Shown: piece after piece, positions 42,475-49,700 of the stretch
How positions within the stretch are numbered: the first letter of the stretch is position 1
Layout: each line of letters opens with the position of its first letter
Assembly (NCBI RefSeq): GCF_013337045.2
Contig: NZ_CP118260.1
Location: 186,001 to 250,000 of the forward strand
Reading direction: 5' to 3'
Source of the DNA: Agrobacterium vitis
GTDB taxonomy: Bacteria; Pseudomonadota; Alphaproteobacteria; Rhizobiales; Rhizobiaceae
Length of the DNA stretch: 64,000 bases
Translations under genes and position numbers: made by a program
Notes under the pieces: model-generated
Databases searched by the model: none
Seen by the model: only the letters and a program-made list of their open reading frames with translations
What the model was told of the DNA's origin: nothing

Positions 42475-43197
42475 ATGACCAAGATCGTATCCCATCGTGG
42501 GGCCAATCAATTTGCGCCGGAAAATACCTTTGCGGCCGCCGACCTCGCCCTTCAGCAGGGGGCAGACTACATCGAGCTTGATGTGCGCGAGAGCGCTGAC
42601 GGCGTGCTCTATGTTTTCCATGACGAAACGCTGGACCGAACCACCAATGGCACTGGCCCCATCGGCCATGCGACGTCGGACGAAATTGATGCTCTGGATG
42701 CCGGAAGCTGGTTCTCCCCTGCGTTTAAAGGTGCGGCTGTACCCCGGCTTGATGCCTATCTCCAGCACCTGCGTGGCCGTGCTGGGGTCTATGTCGAGCT
42801 GAAATATTGCGATCCGGCCAAGGTTGTTGCACTGGTGCGAAGCTTGGGCATGGTGGGCGATACATTCTATTTTTCGTTTTCCGAAGACATGCGCCGCGAT
42901 CTGCAATTGATCGCGCCTGAATTCCGTAAGATGATGACGCTCAATATTGCCAAGTCGCCGTCTCTGGTCGGTGCCGTGCATCATGCTGCGATCATCGAGA
43001 TGACTGTTGAACAAATGCGTCGGCCAGGTTTACTCGAAGCGTGCCGCAAAGCTGGGCTTGAAGTGATGATCTATTACGGAGGGGACGACATGGCCATTCA
43101 CCGCGAAATCGCCAAAGCCGGTGTCGATTACATCAATCTCGACCGTCCGGACCTGTTTGAGGCGGCCCGTTGCGAACGTCAGGAAGCTGCCGCCTGA
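42475..43197 (+). CDS. Glycerophosphodiester phosphodiesterase
   Basis: GDPD-family enzyme of 240 residues that splits glycerophosphodiesters into glycerol 3-phosphate and an alcohol. His7/Arg8 and Glu16 in 'SHRGANQFAPENTFAA', the metal-binding Glu34/Asp36 in 'YIELDVRESADG' and the second catalytic histidine in 'VFHDETLDRTTNG' are all present. No signal peptide, so it acts in the cytoplasm on imported substrate. It follows the ATPase by 12 bp and overlaps the next gene (TGATG). Confidence 0.91.
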   Translation: MTKIVSHRGANQFAPENTFAAADLALQQGADYIELDVRESADGVLYVFHDETLDRTTNGTGPIGHATSDEIDALDAGSWFSPAFKGAAVPRLDAYLQHLRGRAGVYVELKYCDPAKVVALVRSLGMVGDTFYFSFSEDMRRDLQLIAPEFRKMMTLNIAKSPSLVGAVHHAAIIEMTVEQMRRPGLLEACRKAGLEVMIYYGGDDMAIHREIAKAGVDYINLDRPDLFEAARCERQEAAA

Positions 43198-44753
43198 TGC
43201 AGATCGCAGTTGTCGCCGATGTCCATCTGCATGATTTGTACGGCGGGTATGGCATGGTGGAGGAGGGGAGTGGTGGACTTGCCCTTCGCACGCTGGCGGA
43301 CACCATGGCGTCAACCCGCGTGTTCAACGAGAGCCATGCTGCCTTCCGTGCCGTGCTTGACGATATCGTTCGGCGCGGTATCCGCGATGTCGTGCTTCTC
43401 GGCGATTATTCCGATGACGGCCAGGTCGACGCGGTTGCAGCCGTCAAACGCCTTCTTTCCGACTACGAAGACAGATACGGCCTGCGGTTTTTTGCAACCT
43501 TCGGCAATCATGATTGTTACGGACCGGCGCCGCATCATCTGGCCAAGGTGCTGACGCAGGCCGATGGGCTGGAACCACTGTTGGTGACGAGTGATGATCG
43601 TGCGCCTGCACCCGCAATCGTCTGCCCGGGAATGCGTGGCATGTCGACAGCTGAGGCCGTGGAGGCCATGGCACCCTACGGTGTCGCGCGTCCCGCCAGC
43701 ATCCTTCATTGGGAGTCTCCTCATGAAACCCTGGAGGGCGGTGCGCCCCGACACTTACCAACCGACGAACGCTTGCATCTTGACGCATCTTATCTTGTCG
43801 AGCCGCAGGAAGGGCTCTGGCTTTTGATGCTGGACGCCAATGTTTTTCACAAAATTGGCGATACCTGGCAGGTGAGGGCGGATGCCGCATGGGATCATGT
43901 TCTGGCGGAACGGCCCTCTCTCCTGACATGGATAGAGGATGTAGCTGAACGTGCCAGCCGTTTGGCTAAGACCTTGCTGGCTTTTTCCCATTACCCGGCT
44001 TTGCCCTTGGCATTGACGAGAGAGGGAAACAGCGTGCGGGCGGCGAGTACGCCGGACTGGTCGAAGCGTATGCCATCACCTGAAAGTGGCCGCCGCCTTG
44101 CCCGTGCCGGGCTTCGATGGCATTTCAGTGGCCATATGCATGTTGCCGGGCGGGTTGAACTGGAGGGTCTCGTCAATATCGCCGTCCCTTCGCCTGTCGC
44201 TTACCCAGGTGGTTACGTTGTCGTCACAGCCGGGGCGGAGCAGATTGAGATAGAGATCGCCTCACTTGAAGATGTCTCGGATTTCGATGCCGCGTTCCCG
44301 GCCTATGACGTTCAGTCCGGCGATATAAACAGCGCGTGTTTTGCCAAGGTGCTTGCTTGCAAGACCTATGCAGAGTTTCTGCGGGTCCATTTGCAAAATC
44401 TGATCGAAACGAAACATAGTCCGGATGACTGGCCACCTGAGCTTCTGGCATGCCTCGACGTACCGATAGGGCGCCTATTCCGTGAGGATGCCGGTTTGGC
44501 AGGCCTTCCTGTCAGACACTCTGAGGTTATGTCTCAGCCATTTCGGCAGATGGTCGAGGATTACTACCTGTTGCGGGCTGCTGGACGACATGCCTTGGGA
44601 GACATTCCGGCAGAGAGGGTGGCGTTCTACCGCGATCTCGCCAAGCATCTCAGTTCGCAAGAGCGTGTTGAGATCGGATTGTCCGGAGAGGTCACCAAAT
44701 TTCTGGAATTATTTGCCGCTTGCACACATTTTGATGATTGGCTGGATCATTGA
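43197..44753 (+). CDS. Calcineurin-type metallophosphoesterase
   Basis: Metallophosphoesterase of 518 residues. The five metal motifs are visible: 'VVADVHLHD' (Asp8, His10), 'VLLGDYSDDGQ', 'FGNHDCYG', 'AFSHYPALPL' and 'WHFSGHMHVAGR'. A C-terminal ~170-residue extension without a motif I recognise follows. No signal peptide, so cytoplasmic. Coupled to the glycerophosphodiesterase, it may remove the phosphate from the released product or cleave a second diester bond. ATG 43197 overlaps the GDPD stop. Confidence 0.85.
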   Translation: MQIAVVADVHLHDLYGGYGMVEEGSGGLALRTLADTMASTRVFNESHAAFRAVLDDIVRRGIRDVVLLGDYSDDGQVDAVAAVKRLLSDYEDRYGLRFFATFGNHDCYGPAPHHLAKVLTQADGLEPLLVTSDDRAPAPAIVCPGMRGMSTAEAVEAMAPYGVARPASILHWESPHETLEGGAPRHLPTDERLHLDASYLVEPQEGLWLLMLDANVFHKIGDTWQVRADAAWDHVLAERPSLLTWIEDVAERASRLAKTLLAFSHYPALPLALTREGNSVRAASTPDWSKRMPSPESGRRLARAGLRWHFSGHMHVAGRVELEGLVNIAVPSPVAYPGGYVVVTAGAEQIEIEIASLEDVSDFDAAFPAYDVQSGDINSACFAKVLACKTYAEFLRVHLQNLIETKHSPDDWPPELLACLDVPIGRLFREDAGLAGLPVRHSEVMSQPFRQMVEDYYLLRAAGRHALGDIPAERVAFYRDLAKHLSSQERVEIGLSGEVTKFLELFAACTHFDDWLDH

Positions 44754-44811
44754 TTGCATCGTCAACAAGACAAGCCAGAACATGGCGTGTTCACTCTGAA
44801 CCTGACAGCCG

Positions 44812-45360
44812 CTAGCGTCCCAGGCCATTGCCGCCGGACATCTCTTGTCGATCAGGGTGACCAGGGGGAAACCATGCCATGTGAATCATCGGCGGCTGTG
44901 CCTGGACGACCTGAAACCCAAGCCGCTGGTACATAGGAAAGCCGTTTGAACCAAAAATTGGCGTTGAAAGCGTCAGTGGAATGTTGCCGTTCAAAGCAGC
45001 CGCCTGCAATCCTCTGATGACATTGGAGCCTATTCCGCTACCTCGGGCTTGCTTTAAAACCTGCAACTCGGAAATCCGCCAATCTGCATATCCCAGGTCG
45101 ATGATGGTGCGTCCGACTGCGGAACCAAGCCGCTCGATGATGAAGTCGAGATGATCGGGATAGACGCTTTCAGCACCAGACCGCATGGTCTTGAATTGCT
45201 GCTCATAGAGATCACGAATGAAATCAGGTTTCCCCTCCGCCCATGCGAGCCATGGGCGGGTTTCGATAAACAGTTTGAAAATCAGATCCTGATCACTCGC
45301 TCGAACAAGGCGCAAATTCAAACCGTTTCCAAATGCGAAAGAGCCGGCAAACCCATTCAT
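44812..45360 (-). CDS. GNAT-family acetyltransferase
   Basis: GNAT N-acetyltransferase of about 182 residues. The acetyl-CoA loop is in 'KQARGSGIGSNVIRGLQAAA' and the C-terminal 'FPMYQRLGFQVVQAQPPMIH' matches the last strand pair of the fold. The ATG at 45360 with GGACGAGA upstream puts the start 29 bp after the DUF6916-like gene; the open frame reaches 45597 but would overlap that gene. It ends a three-gene unit with the tail-collar protein. Acceptor unknown; it may modify a partner protein. Confidence 0.82.
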   Translation of the reverse strand: MNGFAGSFAFGNGLNLRLVRASDQDLIFKLFIETRPWLAWAEGKPDFIRDLYEQQFKTMRSGAESVYPDHLDFIIERLGSAVGRTIIDLGYADWRISELQVLKQARGSGIGSNVIRGLQAAALNGNIPLTLSTPIFGSNGFPMYQRLGFQVVQAQPPMIHMAWFPPGHPDRQEMSGGNGLGR

Positions 45361-45388
45361 ATATGTCTCGTCCAACTCAATGCGATCA

Positions 45389-45700
45389 TCAATTGAATGC
45401 AACTTCCAAACGGATAGCGCCGGGCTGCGGGCTGAGGATACGCTCAATATATGCAAGCCCGATCTTATCCAGACTGCGATGCTCGATGACGTAGTCTCCG
45501 CTTTGAATGTCAGGAAACGCGTTTTGCTGGACGCAGAGAAAAAGGCTGAAAGCCGTTCGCGCTGCTCCAGGTGCGGTGCTGGCTGGATATTCGACAACCT
45601 TGGCCAACACCGCGTTGATCACTGTCTCCTGCGCGGTCAGTGTGAAATCGTCGCCGATATAGGGCGTGAATTTTGCTGCATCCAGAATGAGACCAGTCAT
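45389..45700 (-). CDS. DUF6916-like small protein
   Basis: Protein of 103 residues beginning MTGLILDAAKFTPYIGDDF and ending 'PQPGAIRLEVAFN'. It resembles the DUF6916 type of small proteins found beside tail-collar 'microcystin-dependent' proteins. Function unknown. The start overlaps the tail-collar stop codon (ATGA), so it is translationally coupled, and GNAT follows. Confidence 0.7.
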   Translation of the reverse strand: MTGLILDAAKFTPYIGDDFTLTAQETVINAVLAKVVEYPASTAPGAARTAFSLFLCVQQNAFPDIQSGDYVIEHRSLDKIGLAYIERILSPQPGAIRLEVAFN

Positions 45701-46371
45701 TGACGAACCGGGTAGAGGCCTTGAACGCAGAAAATGAAGTTGATCGCCAGGTAAGGAGGCCGGGCGTCGATAGCAGCACCGGCGCCAAATGGCTGCACGG
45801 CGACAGCTCCGCCAGTTATCGCATTGGTGGCAATGCTCTGAGCCGCCGTCGGCGCATTTCCTGAAATCGCAACGCTGCTACTATCGAGGGTGACCGGGGC
45901 GCTTGAAGCAGCACCATAGATCCTTGTAGCAGCCGTATTTCCACCAGCAAGGGCAGAGCCTGTCGTTGGCAACTGAGACGTTCCCGCAGCAGGGCTTGCC
46001 TTCAAGGTTGCAGTCTGCGTTCCTGTCTGCGCTGGTATATTCACGGTGGCGGTACCAGTGGGCGTAAAGACAGCTGCATGGGTATGGGCTGGAATCTGGC
46101 TAGAATTCAACGAAATGGTGTCGTTTCCGCCTTTGCTACCAATCCCGTAATCGGGGCTGGTGGGCAAGCGTTGTCCATATCCGATGGGCATTTTGCCGCG
46201 CAGGTCCGGTAGGTTGAAATAGGTTTGCTGGTCGCCACCGTAATAATTTGAAACAAGCGAATAAACGGCAGTGTATTGATTTACCGTCAGTTTTTGACCC
46301 CAGCACATGAGCCAGCCTTCGGTCGCATAATTGAAGCCAACCGGCAAAATAGTTGCAAGATACGCATCCAT
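45697..46371 (-). CDS. Phage tail-collar domain protein (microcystin-dependent protein-like)
   Basis: Protein of 224 residues. The N-terminal ~70 residues are the tail-collar domain ('GWLMCWGQKLTVNQYTAVYS', 'YFNLPDLRGKMPIGYGQ'), then a Thr/Ala-rich, fibre-like middle, and a C-terminal 'QPFGAGAAIDARPPYLAINF' segment typical of MdpB-like proteins. In phages this domain closes the tail fibre; bacterial versions are of uncertain role, perhaps secreted fibres. No other phage genes are nearby. ATG 46371 has GGAGG upstream. Confidence 0.85.
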   Translation of the reverse strand: MDAYLATILPVGFNYATEGWLMCWGQKLTVNQYTAVYSLVSNYYGGDQQTYFNLPDLRGKMPIGYGQRLPTSPDYGIGSKGGNDTISLNSSQIPAHTHAAVFTPTGTATVNIPAQTGTQTATLKASPAAGTSQLPTTGSALAGGNTAATRIYGAASSAPVTLDSSSVAISGNAPTAAQSIATNAITGGAVAVQPFGAGAAIDARPPYLAINFIFCVQGLYPVRQ

Positions 46372-46768
46372 AATAATCCTCCATGGGGGCCGGGACACCG
46401 TGAATCGACGACCGATTCGGGCTCATGAGATCCAAGAATATTCATCAACCTTAACTTAGTAAATCAAACTATTGCAATTTTTTGAGAAGGCCCGCAAGAG
46501 TAAATTTCGAAGACGGATCCCATGCCTGCCTATGCTGAAATCTCTACCCAGGCGTTTATAGCGAGTTGTTTTAGCAACAGTTGACGGAAAACAGTGGGTG
46601 ACATCAATTCTTCGCATTTGATGTGATTGTCATTCAACCAAAGCTCGAATAGTGCTCGAATGACGGGCGCTTTGTGGTGGGTGCTCGTTTTAGGGGCGGC
46701 ATATCTTCGTTCGTGAAGACGACAAGATTAATTGTCGCTACCTTAATGAAGCAGGGGTTTAGATAAGC
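46372..46768. other. Divergent intergenic region
   Basis: About 400 bp, AT-rich, between the tail-collar gene (minus) and the autotransporter (plus), so it should hold both promoters. Two weak dyads are seen near the autotransporter end: CTTC-GTTCGT-GAAG and GACAA-GATTAA-TTGTC. No gene or RNA was recognised. Confidence 0.45.
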
Positions 46769-49700
46769 ATGCAATGCGGCAAATCGTTTCGTGTCACGCG
46801 TTTTCTGGCAAGTACAAAAAAGGTGGCATGGACTTGGCTCAAGCGATCAGCTGGCGCCGTCCTCCGGGCTTTCATCGGCATCCTCACCATCCTGATTACC
46901 GGCTTGAGCTTTGCGACAGCGGCCAATGCCGCACTTTCAGCGTCATGCAGCCAAGTCAATTCAGACTTCAGCTCACCACGCTATCTCACCAATACCGACA
47001 ACTTTTCCCCTGATTATCAAGGCTTGACCGCTGGAGAGTATATCTCCTGGAGCTTTTCCACCACGGGAACAGCAGCTGGCGGCACCTCATCGGCAATTGT
47101 GATATACAGCGACAATTATAACAATCTCCTTGTCAATGAGAGTAATCTTGGTGGAAATATCAATAAATCCGGCAATTTTACAGCCACGGCTTCCGTAGAC
47201 AATCTACAGATGATCCTTGATGTCACACAGGATTCATCAGCTAGCCCTTCCGATTACAACACGCTCACATTCAGTGCCGCGTGTTACGCTAGTGCGCCGA
47301 CTGTTCCCGGTGCGCCGACAATCGGAACGGCCACACCTGGCAACGCCCAAGCCACGGTGTCCTTCACCGCCCCGGCCAGCAATGGCGGCGCGGCAATCAC
47401 CAGCTATACCGTGACGGCAAGTCCGGGTGGGGCCACGGCAACCGGCTCGGCGAGCCCGATCACCGTGACCGGCCTGACCAATGGTACAGCCTATACATTT
47501 ACCGTCACCGCCACCAACAGCGTCGGGACGGGTGCGGCTTCGGCAGCAACGAGCTCGGTCACCCCGACAGCGCCAACCTTTACCTTCTCCCCGGCCTCTG
47601 GCGCTTTGACGGCGGCAACTGTCGGGACGGCTTACAGCGAGACAATCACCGCTTCAGGCGGAACCTCCCCCTACACCTATGCGGTCACATCAGGGACACT
47701 TCCTGCCGGTTTGAGCCTAAACACATCGACCGGCGAGATTTCCGGCACACCGACGACCGCCGGAAGCGCCAGCTTCACCATCTCAGCCACGGATGCCAAT
47801 AGCGCGACGAGCTCGGCAAGCTATTCCCTCGCCGTGGCCGCAGGCCTTCCCGGTGCGCCGACAATCGGAACGGCTACAGCTGGCAACGCCCAAGCCACGG
47901 TGTCCTTCACCGCCCCGGCCAGCAATGGCGGCGCGGCAATCACCAGCTATACCGTGACGGCAAGTCCGGGTGGCGCGACGGCAACCGGCTCGGCAAGCCC
48001 GATCACCGTGACCGGCCTGACCAATGGTACAGCCTATACATTTACGGTCACCGCGACCAACAGTGCCGGAACGGGTGCGGCTTCGGCAGCAACGAGTGCG
48101 GTCACCCCGACAGCGCCAACCTTTACCTTCTCCCCGGCCTCTGGCGCTTTGACGGCGGCAACCGTGGGGACAGCCTATAGCGAGACAGTCACCGCTTCGG
48201 GCGGAACATCGCCCTATACCTATGCGGTCACATCAGGGACACTTCCTGTTGGAATGAGCCTAAACACATCGACCGGCGAGATCTCCGGCACACCAACAGC
48301 CGCAGCCAATACCAGCTTCACCATCACGGCCACCGATGCCAATAGCGCGACGGGATCGGCGAGCTATTCGCTTGCCGTGGCAGCAGACCTTCCAGACGCG
48401 CCGACGATTGGGACGGCGTCCGCCGGTGATACCCAGGCGACCGTTTCGTTTACCGCCCCGGCCAGCAATGGTGGCGCGGCGATCACCAGCTATACCGTGA
48501 CGGCAAGTCCGGGTGGGGCGACGGCAAGCGGCTCGGCGAGCCCGATCACCGTGACCGGCCTGACCAATGGCACCGCCTATACGTTTACCGTCACCGCGAC
48601 CAACAGTGCCGGAACCGGTACAGCTTCGGTCGCTTCGAACTCGGTCACCCCGTCTGCCGTTCTCCAGGCCCCGGTTGCCAACGCCGTCTCCGAGACAGTA
48701 GCGGCCAATTCGTCGGCCAACGTGATCACGCTCAACATGACCGGCGGTGCTGCCTCGTCCGTTGCCATTGCCACGCCCGCGTCGCATGGTACGGCCTCGG
48801 CCTCCGGCACGTCGATCACTTATACGCCCACAGCCGGCTATTCCGGTTCCGACAGTTTTACCTACACTGCCACCAATGCCACCGGAACATCCTCTCCAGC
48901 TACGGTGACCATAACGGTTACGGCCCCAGCCTTCACCCTGTCACCCGCCTCTGGCGCTATGACGGCGGCAACCGTGGGGACAGCCTATAGCGAGACAGTC
49001 ACCGCTTCGGGCGGAACATCGCCCTATACCTATGCGGTCACATCAGGGACACTTCCTGCTGGAATGAGCCTAAACACATCGACCGGCGAGATCTCCGGCA
49101 CACCAACAGCCGCAGCCAATACCAGCTTCACCATCACGGCCACCGATGCCAATAGCGCGACGGGATCAGCGAGCTATTCGCTTGCCGTGGCAGCAGACCT
49201 TCCAGACGCGCCGACGATTGGGACGGCGTCCGCCGGTGATACCCAGGCGACCGTTTCGTTTACCGCCCCGGCCAGCAATGGTGGCGCGGCGATCACCAGC
49301 TATACCGTGACGGCAAGTCCGGGTGGGGCGACGGCAAGCGGCTCGGCGAGCCCGATCACCGTGACCGGCCTGACCAATGGCACCGCCTATACGTTTACCG
49401 TCACCGCGACCAACAGTGCCGGAACCGGTACAGCTTCGGTCGCTTCGAACTCGGTCACCCCGTCCGCCGTTCTCCAGGCCCCGGTTGCCAACGCCGTCTC
49501 CGAGACAGTTGCTGCCAATTCGTCGGCCAACGTGATCACGCTGAACATTACCGGCGGCACGGCCTCGTCCGTTGCGGTCGCGTCAGCGGCATCGCATGGA
49601 ACGGCCACAGCCTCCGGCACGTCGATCACCTATATGCCCACAGCGGGATATTCCGGCTCCGACAGTTTTACCTACACTGCCACCAATGCCACAGGAACAT

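Noticed and set aside
45697..46371. Tail-collar gene as sign of a prophage
   Set aside because: No integrase, capsid, terminase or lysis genes nearby, and this domain occurs alone in many bacteria.
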